From: Phialocephala subalpina
Taxonomy: Eukaryota; Ascomycota; Leotiomycetes; Helotiales; Mollisiaceae
Direction: 5' to 3'
Assembly: GCA_900073065.1 (NCBI GenBank)
Contig: FJOG01000004.1
Coordinates: forward strand, 2,013,604 to 2,077,603
DNA length: 64,000 nt
The translations under genes and the position numbers were made by a program. The notes beneath the pieces are model-generated. The model worked only from the letters and a program-made list of their open reading frames with translations. It searched no databases and was not told the DNA's origin. Below are positions 12,216-22,303 of this stretch, piece after piece (within the stretch, counting starts at the first letter, position 1; each line of letters starts with the position of its first letter).

Positions 12216-12847
12216 TCACCTCCTTGTCGGCAACGGCAAACTCGACCTCCCATCAACAGCACCCCTCATAACCCCTCCCGCAGACACACACAGCACCACC
12301 AACCCTACCAATATCGCACCAATCCCAAACAGTGCACCTATTTCTAACATTTGTCTTATTCTCACTTTCCTCTCTCCTGCCCTCCTCTCCCTCTCGTTTT
12401 CATCCGGACCTGAGCCCCAGCGATCGTTATTTTCTTCCTCAATGACGTGAGAGAGTAGACCCTCGTCCGAGTCGAGGTTTGTTGGGTCGCTGTCTTTGCG
12501 TTCTTTGGAGGCGTTGGTCCATACCTGCTTCGCATCAGTATTCCGTTTCAGATCATTTTCGTAGAAATCTGGAGTGTTTTTTAACCACCGCCCCAACTCG
12601 AGAGATGGAAAGAAGAAAAGCACTTATTTGAAGCTAGACTTACAGAAGGATAAGTGGCACTCAACCAATGCTGGCTCCATTTCGTTTTATGAGGTGGATT
12701 TGTTTCTGGTGCATGTGTTGGAGGTAATCGTTCAGGTGCCGATGAGGGTGGGAGACGAGACGTAGATGCTCTTGTGAAGGGGAAGAGGGTGGGACGGGGT
12801 TCAGTATCCATTATTCTGTCTTGGATTGAGGATGAGCGGAATGGCAT
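12216..12847 (-). CDS. Hypothetical single-pass membrane protein
   Basis: Two exons, complement(12216-12596, 12644-12847), give a 194-residue protein. The donor is GTAAGT, the acceptor is CTCGAG, and the joint is in phase. The N-terminal 60 residues are Pro/Ser/Thr-rich. The middle is charged and acidic (DSDEGLLSHVIEEENNDRW), and near the C terminus a hydrophobic stretch (ALFGIGAILVGLVVLCVSAG) should form one membrane helix. An alternative start is the Met at 12811. No family was recognised. The intron phase, coherent composition across the joint and single TM support a real gene, possibly lineage-specific. It lies next to an assembly gap. Confidence 0.55.
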
Positions 12848-13219
12848 TGCGGGTGGTTATGAGCGTGGTGCTTTTGCTTATATTGATGGTGTTGGGTGGA
12901 GGGATTTGAGTATGCAGACAAATATGCAGTGAATTCTGCTCGAGTGCACATGATTCCTGCTCCGACATCAGTGAAGTTTGATGTCTAAATCGGGTTTCTT
13001 TGTTCCACGAAACGAAGCCCGGATGGAGGGCGAATTCGGGCCCAATACAGATTACAGACGAGAACAAAGAATCTCATTTGTAATCGTGTATGCATTTCTC
13101 ATGTATCGTGTAATTATATGCTGCAATCGGCGACAGTGACGCCCCAAGGGATGCTGGCTATCACAGGAATGTGACCAGTCCCAAACCCGCCATCAGCCTC
13201 CAACAGCGGATACCTGCTT
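12848..13219. other. Intergenic
   Basis: Spacer of about 370 bp between two minus-strand genes. It would hold the promoter of the one-TM protein gene. No motif recognised. Confidence 0.5.
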
Positions 13220-14180
13220 TCATAACCTCGCCCACTCCTCCCTCTTCTCCTCCAAATACTCCCCCTTCTCAACCCATCTTGTCTCTAACCACTTCACCAA
13301 CTCCGCATCACTCTCCGGAAGATCTGCCAAAAGAAATCTCCTAACATGAACATGGAATCTATACCCCTTCTTCGTACTCAAACCTCCGTTCGCGAGGGAC
13401 TCCCAGATTGTAGGAGCTTCGAGGAATTTATGGTTATGTTCGTATGCGATCGTCATATCGTATACGGCTTTCATATGTTTCGCTTTCCGCAGATGCTGCA
13501 CCGTGGTTACGAAGCCTTTCGTTCGCGGATAGAGGAGATGTCTTGGGATTGGACGGTCGTTTGCCTTGCACCAATTCTTTGTCTCTTCAGCTTTCTTCGG
13601 AGTATACCTCGTTGCTTCGCTGAAACTGATGAGCCCTGCCAATGATCATTAGCATTTGAAACCTTGGGATGAGATGCGTTTGAGACTTACAAGTGGGCCA
13701 TTTCCTCTGCGTAATGCCAGCAAAGACCCGATCAAGCTCTTTCTTATCTTTCGTCCATTGTCGACTCACCATGGGCATACCCATTGCCCATATTCCCCAC
13801 CCGAGAAGAGGAACCCAGCGCAGCTCAATCTTGGAGAACCATCGACAGCGTCCGAGCATACCTGCGCGGATGGCGAGTGCTTGGATCATGTAGAAATCTG
13901 TCCAAGAGACGTGATTCGAAATGACGATTGCAGATTCGCCTTCTGGCAGCGTGTCGCCAGACATGGTGATTTTTCCGCCATTGAAAACTTCGAATATGCA
14001 TTGGATCCAATTCCAGTTCGTGAAGGCTACGAAGGAGGAGGCGTCATAGACTGCGTTGGGGAAGAAGAAGCTGAATGGGAGGAGGAGGGAAAGGACTAGG
14101 TCCATGATAACTAGGTAGAGGGCCCATGGTATGAAGAGGATGATGCCTCGAATGTTGGTGAGAACGTCTCCTATCGACAT
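13220..14180 (-). CDS. Lysophospholipid acyltransferase (PlsC/LPLAT family, CST26-like)
   Basis: Two exons, complement(13220-13635, 13691-14180), 301 residues, 55-nt intron (GTAAGT...CAG). Two hydrophobic segments occupy roughly residues 10-50. The acyltransferase motif I, NHVSWTD (His90-x4-Asp95), is intact. GRCRWFSKIELRWVPLLGW follows as motif II. After the splice joint comes FSEATRYTP, the equivalent of the EGTR glycerol-3-phosphate-binding block, with Ala in place of Gly. This arrangement fits ER membrane enzymes that transfer acyl chains to lysophosphatidic acid or lysophosphatidylinositol. The Glu-Ala-Thr-Arg variant is common in the fungal CST26/LCLAT branch. The exact lysophospholipid substrate cannot be read from sequence. 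The gene diverges from the bZIP gene across about 1.2 kb. Confidence 0.85.
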
Positions 14181-15393
14181 GTTGATGTCGAGTTGAGGTT
14201 TTCAGAGAGAAAGCAGCGGTCTGTAACTACAGAACCTGAAGTTCTTGCCCCACGGTGATGCAGATGTGCATCATGCACGGGCGTCAAGATGAACCACACA
14301 GCGGGGTGTACCCGATGCTTGCTTGGCTCCGCTGAAGGGAACTGAAAACAGAGCACGCACCTCACTTACGTTTGAACGTAAAAGCTTCTGTCAACGTGCG
14401 ATTGAGTTGCGAAGGGCTGGAGTTGTCGGCTGGAGATCTGGCAGAATATGAAGTCGTAATAGAAGTGTTTATGTCGAGTAGGGGGAAGGGAAGGGAAGGG
14501 GTTCAAGATTTCCTCGGCAGTGGTTGATGATCTCGACCTCGCTCGACCAGCATACTAGTCGCCCAAAGAGGAAAGACGCACTACCCCTTCGAATAGGCTT
14601 CGATCGGCTATGTGTTCAAGGGACCATCCATCGCCATCCAATGCCATAACTCGCAGAGTCGCAGCCACCTGCATCCCACCAACAACACCAGCTGAACTGA
14701 CGACGCTTCACCCCTCTCTTCTCTCAACGTGCTCATTGATTACTCAATTCTGGTGCTGTTACAAATACCCATCGCATTCGTCTCAACACGAACATCAACC
14801 CGGTCGCATTGGCATTGTGCATTTGCATTCTGGCACTGCCCCAGATCATCGGATTCAAGCTGTGGCCGGCTGTTGCGGGTCTGGTCTTGGTGCGTGTCTT
14901 ACATCAGTAACCTTTTCGCCGAAGAAAAAGGGTAGAGCATTTCTTCCTCCTCCCCATAATCAGACGACACAACCAAAAAGAACGTGAACGTCTAGGACGT
15001 TGAGAAGACGTCCAATTCGAAATCCCTCGATCGAAACACACCTGCATTATCCCTGCGACGATCCGGTTAAGGTTGACACTGCTTGTCATCCCCGATTCCA
15101 ATTCCAAATACTTCCCTCCCGCCCCGCGACGGAAGCGCATCACGACAGCATCACCCCAATTCGACCATTCAGCGACCTGAACAATTGTCAGAACGTCCCA
15201 AGTACCAATAATTAGGGCAAGGTATGCACAACATCTCATTAGCTGTCGGGAGGATCCCGCTCAGGCATCGTACCTGTCAATCGTGCCACAGGCTGCGTCT
15301 CGACTCTAGAAGAAAGAAAGCGGCTAACAGCACATTACTAGATCTTGCGCCGCAATTTGATAGCTTGCAGCCTCATCTGCGAACGTTGCCGTC
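14181..15393. promoter_or_regulatory. Divergent upstream region of acyltransferase and bZIP genes
   Basis: About 1.2 kb between two genes transcribed away from each other. It contains short upstream ATGs before the bZIP start, including a roughly 87-codon open frame from 15224 that overlaps the start in another frame. These could act as upstream ORFs in a long leader. No specific binding sites are claimed. Confidence 0.45.
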
Positions 15394-16704
15394 ATGTCGA
15401 CGACTTCTCCAGTCGACCCATATGGGAATAAGTCAAGTGGATATGGCAGTGGCCAGTCGGACAGCGGGAAGAGTCCTCTCTCGATGAGCTTGGGTTTCCT
15501 CAAGAACTTGACAGAGAAGAAGAGTGCTCGTGGTACGTCTAATTTCCCTGGACTATGCGCCTCTCACTAAATGTTGCACAGTGGATGGTCAGCCACCGAA
15601 GAGAAGAGGGCCAAAGCCAGACAGCAAGCCTGCATTGACAAGGAGACAAGAACTCAATCGACAAGCTCAACGGTGAGCAGCCCGTCGTATATCCATTACT
15701 TCATTCTGACAATAGACAGAACTCATCGGGAAAGAAAAGAACTGTATATCAAGGCGCTTGAGCAAGAGGTTCTAAGATTGAAGGAAAACTTCAGCATGGT
15801 GTCGCGCGACAAGGAGACTCTTGCAGAAGAGAACCGACAACTCAAGCAATTGTTGGCTCAGCATGGTATACCGTGGACTGGAACTGGCGGTGTCGATGAA
15901 CTTGCGCGAAATGCCAGTGTTGGGTATACCTCAAGCGGCAGCATCTCGGGGAGCTATGCGCCAGGCTCTCATACATACAGTCCCCCGCCACAGTCGATAT
16001 CACCGAACTCGAGCACATCGCCACCCAATGTTGGCGGTATGAATGGCCAGAGCATGGCACAGCGCCAAGTTCAACAAGGGGTGGACTATGATCAGACAGG
16101 AATTGACTTCGTTCTCACGTACGCCAATCCTTCGAAAGCGTACATGTCGCCTCCCCCTCAGTAACTAACGACTACATTTTCCGACAATAGGCTCGAGAAA
16201 CCATGCATGGATCACATGCAATTCCTTGTTGAGCGATCAAGTGAGCCAGAGGGCGAGCCATGTGGTCATGCCCTCATGGCGTCGTGCCCTCCAGATCCAT
16301 GGGTAGACGACAAGCCCGACATTCCTTTTGGGCACAATCAACCACATACAAACGGTGCGAACAGCGCTGATCCAATCCCAAAGACTTGGGATTTGTCAAA
16401 ACCAGACCTTGCGAATCTACTTGATCTCAGCAAACGGCTCAACCTCGACGGCGAAATCACGCCTGTGATGGCATGGGGAATAATTCTCGGCCATCCTCGC
16501 TTTTCTGAACTACGGCCCGAGGACTTCCAAAAGATATGCCAAGAGCTTGGAGGCAAGATCAGATGCTATGGGTAAGTTTGACTTTCCGTTTGCAATACTT
16601 GTGCTGACGAAGGCAGTTTTGGCGCGGTCTTGGAAGAGTTTGAGGTTCGCGATGCAATTGAGAGCGTGTTTTATACCAAGCCGGAGTTGGGCATGACATA
16701 TTGA
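15394..16704 (+). CDS. Fungal bZIP transcription factor
   Basis: Five exons: 15394-15532, 15582-15672, 15720-16118, 16191-16571 and 16617-16704. All junctions are GT-AG and in phase, giving 365 residues. After a Ser/Gly-rich N terminus comes a basic stretch KRRGPKPDSKPALTRRQ. The bZIP basic region follows, assembled across an intron (ELNRQAQRTHRERKE, the N-x7-R type core), and runs into a leucine heptad zipper (ALEQEVLRLKE, then ENRQLKQLL). The C-terminal part, starting IDFVLTLEKPCMDHM, is a conserved extension also seen in a fungal bZIP subgroup with AP-1-like basic regions. It is nuclear and DNA-binding. The target genes and the named orthologue are unknown. Confidence 0.85.
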
Positions 16705-17228
16705 GCGATATGATCTGGGAAGGATTTTGCTTTGGATGGAGTTGAGAGACTCAGGAATTGGAGGCTATCTGGAAGCTTGAACCAACGCTGGGAGGACTTA
16801 CGAATTATTGATCATGACCTTCAATTCTTGTAAATAATTTAGATGTGACACAAAAGTTCGAACAATAATTCTACCTCCCACTTTTACGCTAGCAATTGTA
16901 TCCAATGTTCCAGAATCCGAGCAATTTTCGGTCAAGTACCCTTCGAAAGTTAGAACAACGGGGTTGGTCGCAGAAGAGGCGATACTTCATCCGCTCATCT
17001 TCAACATCTCAGCTCCTCGGAAATAACCTTCTCTCATATTGATCTTGAAGCCAGACAAGATCGCAAAAGTAAAATTCAGGGTATTTTCAATAATCGCACG
17101 TGACCCAGAAAAGATCCCTGTCGGTAAATCGTGACCCCACTAAAACGCCCACATCGAAATATTTACAAAGTCACGATCGAGACCTTTCCCATACCCAACG
17201 TCACTCAACGCCAGAACTTGTCTCAATC
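16705..17228. other. Intergenic (bZIP terminator and eIF3d promoter)
   Basis: About 520 bp with no further gene. The part before 17229 would be the eIF3d promoter and leader. Confidence 0.5.
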
Positions 17229-19136
17229 ATGGCGCCCATATCACTCTCGGATATCATCTCCTCCCTTCCCTCGGAGGATTCCTGGGGCCCTCCCACCTCG
17301 ACAGAAACCACATTAAATGGCGTCCCCTATGCCCCGTACTCGAAAGGCGACAAATTAGGTCGCATGGCCGACTGGACTACTGAAGGAAAGGATGGACGAG
17401 ATGGCAGAGGTGGGCGACAACAGTATAACCGGAATTTCAGAGGTCCGCCATTTCTACAATCTATACTGCCATATATCTGCATTTCAAGCTTTTGATAGAG
17501 TATGAAGCGGGGCGTATCAAATACTGACCAAATGAATAGATCAACAAGTCTACGGCGCCGGCACATCTTCTCTCTTCGCAGTCCAACTCGCAGAAGACGA
17601 ATCCTCTTTCTCTGTTGTCAGCAATACTCGCGACTCGACCAAGACGCGCTTTGGACGTGGTGGAACCTTCACTCGAGGACGGGGCCAACGAGGCGGACGC
17701 GCAGATACCAGGGGCGGACGAGGGCAATTCCAACGAGTTGGTGGACGAGGCGGCCAACAAGGATATAACAACTACGATAATAGAGGAGGCCGTGGTGGTG
17801 CGAGAGGCGGAAGACGATTTGGCTGGAAGGATTACGACAAGCCGCAACGAAATCGCGATGCGTCTGTTAACATCAAGCCTGACTGGAAAATGCTGGAGGA
17901 GATTGATTTCAATCGTCTGGCGAAGCTGAATCTGGATACGGATGATGGAGAGGATATCGATGGTTATGGGTTCCTTTACTACTATGATCGTTCGTTCGAT
18001 AAGCAGCCTGTTAAGACTGCGGAGCGGAAGTTGAATGTTGTGGATCGGGCGGCGTACAATGTTACTACATCCTCGGATCCCGTCATTCAGGAGCTGGCAG
18101 AGAAGGACGAGGCTACGATATTTGCTACGGATAGCATTCTTTCGATGCTTATGTGCTCTCCAAGATCTGTCTATCCTTGGGATATTGTCATCGTTCGACA
18201 AGGCAACAAGCTCTTCTTCGACAAGAGGGACAACGCTACATTAGACATGGTCACCGTCAACGAGAACGCAGCTGATGCACCAATGGATGCTTCAGAAGGT
18301 AGCAAGGACGCTATCAACCAACCCAGTGCTTTGGCCGAGGAAGCTACATACATCAACCATAACTTCGCAAACCAAGTCATGATTGAAAGCGACCAAAAGG
18401 TCGAGATGGCTCACGAGAACCCCTTCTACAACCCAGCCGAGGAGACCGAACCACCAGCGTCCAAGGCCTACAAATACCGCCGATTTGACCTCTCTCTCAA
18501 CGACGAAGAGCCCGTACATCTCATTGTCCGAACCGAAATCGATGCCGTCCAGAAGAACGCCATCAGCGGCGAAGATCAATTCTTGACCGTCAAGGCTCTC
18601 AATGAATTCGATCACAAGGCTCAAGGAAGTGGTGGTGCTCTAGACTGGAGAACCAAGCTTGTCAGTCAACGTGGTGCCGTTGTAGCTACCGAGATGAAGA
18701 ACAACTCCTGCAAGCTTGCACGATGGACCGTTCAATCTATCATGGCTCGTGCTGATGTCATGAAGCTTGGGTAAGCCCCTCTCCCTCCCCTCTTTCCTAT
18801 TCCTCTTTCCCCCTTATATCTTTTTCTTCATAATACTAACAACGATATAGATTCGTCTCCCGCGCAAACCCAAAAACAAACGACAAGCACGTAATCCTCG
18901 GCGTCGTCGGCTGGAAACCCCGCGACTTCGCCCAACAAATGAACCTCCAGCTCTCCAACGGATGGGGTATCGTCCGCACCATCGCCGACATGTGTCTCAA
19001 GCGTGAAGAGGGCAAGTTTGTGCTGGTTAAGGATCCGAATAAACAGATTTTGAGACTGTATGAGGTCCCCGCGGGCAGTTTTGAGGATGATGGGGAGGGG
19101 GAGGTGATCGAGGAGGTCGCGGAGGAGGATGAGTAG
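17229..19136 (+). CDS. eIF3d: Eukaryotic translation initiation factor 3 subunit D
   Basis: Three exons, 17229-17442, 17540-18770 and 18851-19136, encode 576 residues, close to other fungal eIF3d proteins. The first intron uses a GTCCGC donor. The start [21 protein letters not shown] is typical of the family. Residues about 95-160 form an Arg/Gly-rich (RGG) segment, then [36 protein letters not shown] and [10 protein letters not shown], all family hallmarks. The C-terminal half carries the cap-binding fold region ([44 protein letters not shown]) and ends in an acidic tail. It is a cytoplasmic component of eIF3, and in other eukaryotes it also binds the mRNA cap for selective initiation. Confidence 0.95.
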
Positions 19137-19610
19137 ATTGGGGAGTGTTGTTACTTGTATCGGAAAAGTGATGCATTGATAAGGGTTGAATTGGGCTGGC
19201 GTTATAGTGCATAGCTAGATGGCCTAATTGATGCCCTGATCGTTCCTCACATTCGCTGCTTTGCCCACTCGTTGTTTTTTGCTGTCAATGCTGACAGACC
19301 TCTTTCCTGCCTTACCAGTACGCCCTTCCTTCAATAAATTACCGCTGTATGGGCCTTCAATGAGGTCTTCTACAATTTCCAACATGTTGTGAGATTGTAT
19401 GTCTCAATTGGCTAAATAAGGGGCACGAGACTGTGGCGTGCATCAAGCGAGGCACATCTGCACAGCCGCGCAAGCATCACACTCCACTTTTCCAACACCT
19501 GTCTGCCTGATTAAAGCCTCTTGACTCCCTCCCAACTTTCCCCTTTCTATTCCTTTCTTTGATTTTTGGTCGTTGTTAGCGTTTCTTTCGATGAGTGAGA
19601 TCGGGGCAAG
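19137..19610. other. Intergenic
   Basis: About 470 bp. A CT-rich tract (19490-19570) just before the next start is a typical fungal promoter and leader. Confidence 0.5.
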
Positions 19611-21569
19611 ATGCCTTCTTCAAAGTCCAATTTTCAGGCACGCCCACCGCCATACTCTTCCCCTCCATCTTACACCTCTCAGCCTCGCGGGGTAGCACAA
19701 GAACGTACACCTCTCCTCGACCCAAATCAAGCCCTACCCTCACATCAATATCAAACACATTCACACTCTCCTTACACCCAACGCCCACCAATCTCTCCCT
19801 TCACCCGTCCCCCAAATCCGCAACCTTATATTCACCATCCTTCATCTCTCCCTCGAGCAGACCCACAACCCGGCTCAGAGCTGCAGGCACAAGAATATTT
19901 CCAATACCCACGATGGATATACCGCCGTATTCTCCGCCGCGATACTTCACGAACCAGGGGCCATAAGACATGCCGGCATATCCTCCTTGCCCTCCTCTTC
20001 CTTACTATCGTTGCCATCCTCTTCCGGAACTATGTTTTGTTTCTGGATTTTAACCCCCCGGGACTTGTGTTACCGCCGGAAAAGGAGGAGCCGGTGAGGA
20101 TAGCGGTCATCGGCGCGGGACCAGCTGGTGTTAGTGCTGCTTTGAGGTTAGGTGAACTTTTCCCTACTGATGAGGATGTGAGGGTGAAAGGTGGGAAGGG
20201 GAAGGTGAAGGGGAGGAAAGTCGAGGTTGTAGTGTTTGAGAAGAGTGTGAGTGTTGGAGGGAGGATGAACCTGGACTTCGAATTAGGGATCGGGGAGAAA
20301 GAGGGGTGGGCACGGAAGAAATTTTCAATCGAAGATGTAGCTTCCTCCTCACTCTTCTCCCACACCTCGTCCCTCATCCGTCGCCGTGCAGAGACAGTGC
20401 TAGGACTAGAGTTCGATGCCGATACCAAAACCAATGACATGGAAGTGAAAGGAGGGAAGCAACAAGATGTCGGTTTCTACGACGGCAACGGCATAACGAC
20501 AAGAATGACGAGACCATACGACAAAATGCCCTGGCTCCAGTGGGGAAAATTGGTCTTGAAATTCGGAACTAGCTTTCTGGCAGCACATTCCCTGCCCGCA
20601 AACGATGTTAGGAAATTCAGCGACATGGTGAAGCTCGTCGATACAGAGACATTTGAAGGGGTTGAGGATTGGATCAAGAAAGCGGGATTGAAGGAGAGTG
20701 TGGAGAAGGGAGCGAGAGAGAAGTTGAAAGATGGTGGTGTTGGAGATGGGTATAGAGACAAAGTCATCGAGGCACAAGTTCGACGACAACTAGGTCAAGG
20801 TACCGAGGAAATCTCCGCCTTGGCTTTGAGTCTTGCGCTGAGTAGGGAGGAACTGGGTGCTAGTCGCCCGATGAATAGTATCAAGATGCAAGATGTCCTC
20901 GAGCAGTTACTGGTCAAGAGTGGTGCAGAAGTCAGGTTGGGAATGACGCTGGAGACCATGGAATCCGAACGTGTTCCAGACAGGAAGAACAAAGCCTGGA
21001 ACCTAAGCTTCAACGGCGGCCGTGTCTCCCAAGTGTTCGACAAAGTGATCCTCACCAGTCCCTTCAGGCCGCTAGAGAAAGCTTACTATAGGCACGTCTG
21101 GCAGACCTTCATCCTCTCCTCGACGAGCTTGAACGCGGGGTATTTCAACATCTCTAAGAGCGACACTCTCCCTTCCCAAATCCTCCTGACTCCGAATTCG
21201 AACCTTCCGGTTGGGATGGAGGTCGTGAATGAGATTAGCTACGTCAAGGATATTTTTGGTCCGGATATCGACACATCTTCCGACTTCAATGCGGAGTCTG
21301 TATTCAAGTTATCTAGAATTCTCTCCGAGAAACCGATTTCTGAGTACACGGTAAGAGAGCTGTGGGGAGGGATGAAGATGGTAGTAACGAGGAAAATTGA
21401 GGGTGCTTATCCGTTGCTGTTTCCTAGGAGTGAGGGGCGGGGGAAGTTCAAGGTCGAGGGCTCAGAAGGTCTTTGGACGACAGCGGTGATGGAGGAGGTT
21501 ATTGCCGGTGTTGATGCGAGTTGGGCCGCTGGGGAGAATGTTGCGAATCTGATGAAGCAGGATATGTAG
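19611..21569 (+). CDS. Membrane-anchored FAD oxidoreductase, prenylcysteine oxidase/lyase-like
   Basis: A single uninterrupted frame of 652 residues. The first 120 residues are Pro/Ser/Gln-rich and probably cytosolic. A hydrophobic segment at about 123-145 is a signal anchor. The Rossmann dinucleotide fold follows (RIAVIGAGPAGVSAAL, GAGPAG at 168-173), then VVVFEKSVSVGGRMN, the second FAD-contact block. The remainder (DKVILTSPF, a large central helical region, and a C-terminal TTAVMEEVIAGVDASWAAGE that would cap the flavin) is consistent with prenylcysteine oxidases. These cleave the thioether of farnesyl- or geranylgeranyl-cysteine during turnover of prenylated proteins. Substrate assignment is by overall similarity only. 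A decayed copy of its 3' end lies about 400 bp downstream. Confidence 0.7.
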   Translation: MPSSKSNFQARPPPYSSPPSYTSQPRGVAQERTPLLDPNQALPSHQYQTHSHSPYTQRPPISPFTRPPNPQPYIHHPSSLPRADPQPGSELQAQEYFQYPRWIYRRILRRDTSRTRGHKTCRHILLALLFLTIVAILFRNYVLFLDFNPPGLVLPPEKEEPVRIAVIGAGPAGVSAALRLGELFPTDEDVRVKGGKGKVKGRKVEVVVFEKSVSVGGRMNLDFELGIGEKEGWARKKFSIEDVASSSLFSHTSSLIRRRAETVLGLEFDADTKTNDMEVKGGKQQDVGFYDGNGITTRMTRPYDKMPWLQWGKLVLKFGTSFLAAHSLPANDVRKFSDMVKLVDTETFEGVEDWIKKAGLKESVEKGAREKLKDGGVGDGYRDKVIEAQVRRQLGQGTEEISALALSLALSREELGASRPMNSIKMQDVLEQLLVKSGAEVRLGMTLETMESERVPDRKNKAWNLSFNGGRVSQVFDKVILTSPFRPLEKAYYRHVWQTFILSSTSLNAGYFNISKSDTLPSQILLTPNSNLPVGMEVVNEISYVKDIFGPDIDTSSDFNAESVFKLSRILSEKPISEYTVRELWGGMKMVVTRKIEGAYPLLFPRSEGRGKFKVEGSEGLWTTAVMEEVIAGVDASWAAGENVANLMKQDM

Positions 21570-21884
21570 TGAAGGAGACTGGGCGTGGAAGGGCGTGAGG
21601 TTCGGGTCTTGGGGAGGTGGGTGGGTGATGATTTATGATTGATGTAATGAATGAGAGATATACCCGCTTGCAAGACGGATTATGGTGCAAGAACGGGGAG
21701 ATGATTTTTGTGGGAGTAGTTGAAACATTATTGGACATTTAAACGACTTTATGGATTTGACACAGCGATAAAGTCAAGTTCGAAATCTGAATTCAAGCTC
21801 TGCAAGCTCCTTCCTTGTCTAAGATGATTGTAAAGCTGGGCCCGGAGATACTTAACGTCAGATCGAAGAAGGTAAAGGATACGT

Positions 21885-22112
21885 AGTCGTTTTCATTTCA
21901 CAGCTTCATTTCAGAGAAACAAGAGGGGGGGAGCTTGAAATCAACAAACGGAGGGAGTTTGGACAACGGTAGCGGTGGAAGAGGTGCAATTGACGGTGGT
22001 CTGACTGAGTGTAGTGATCCTTCGTGAACTATTGTTTAATGCTAACTGGGTGCTTTTAGTAGGTTGGGGTGCAGGGGACAATGCTATGGATATGATTGGG
22101 ACGGGAGACTAA
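21885..22112 (+). pseudogene. Relic of the 3' end of a second prenylcysteine-oxidase-like gene
   Basis: DNA from about 21885 aligns by eye with the last 200 bp of the upstream oxidase gene. The frame reads GVWTTVAVEEVQLTV, matching GLWTTAVMEEVIAGV. It then has an intron-like insert of about 60 bp (GT at 21999, TGCTAAC branch site, TTTTAG at 22059), then GWGAGDNAMDMIGTGD and a stop, matching SWAAGENVANLMKQD. One frameshift lies just upstream. Because the relic has an intron-like insert that the intact gene lacks, it probably came from an older paralogue and not from a recent tandem copy. Confidence 0.6.
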
Positions 22113-22303
22113 GTAGAGAGAAATAAAAAGGGAAGCTAAGGGAATGAAGCCAGGTTGGATTGGCGCGCGATGACTTCATACTATGGATGTAAGGGCGAGA
22201 GATATCCTCCGCATAATAATTCAGGGTGTGGCCTCCAATCTCTACTCCTGCCTAAACATCATGTATGCGCTAGTTAATGAATTGTAACGCACAATCGTCT
22301 CTT

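Noticed and set aside
11034..12347. Very long open frames of 320-440 codons on both strands
   Set aside because: They only read through the run of undetermined bases at 11171-12099.
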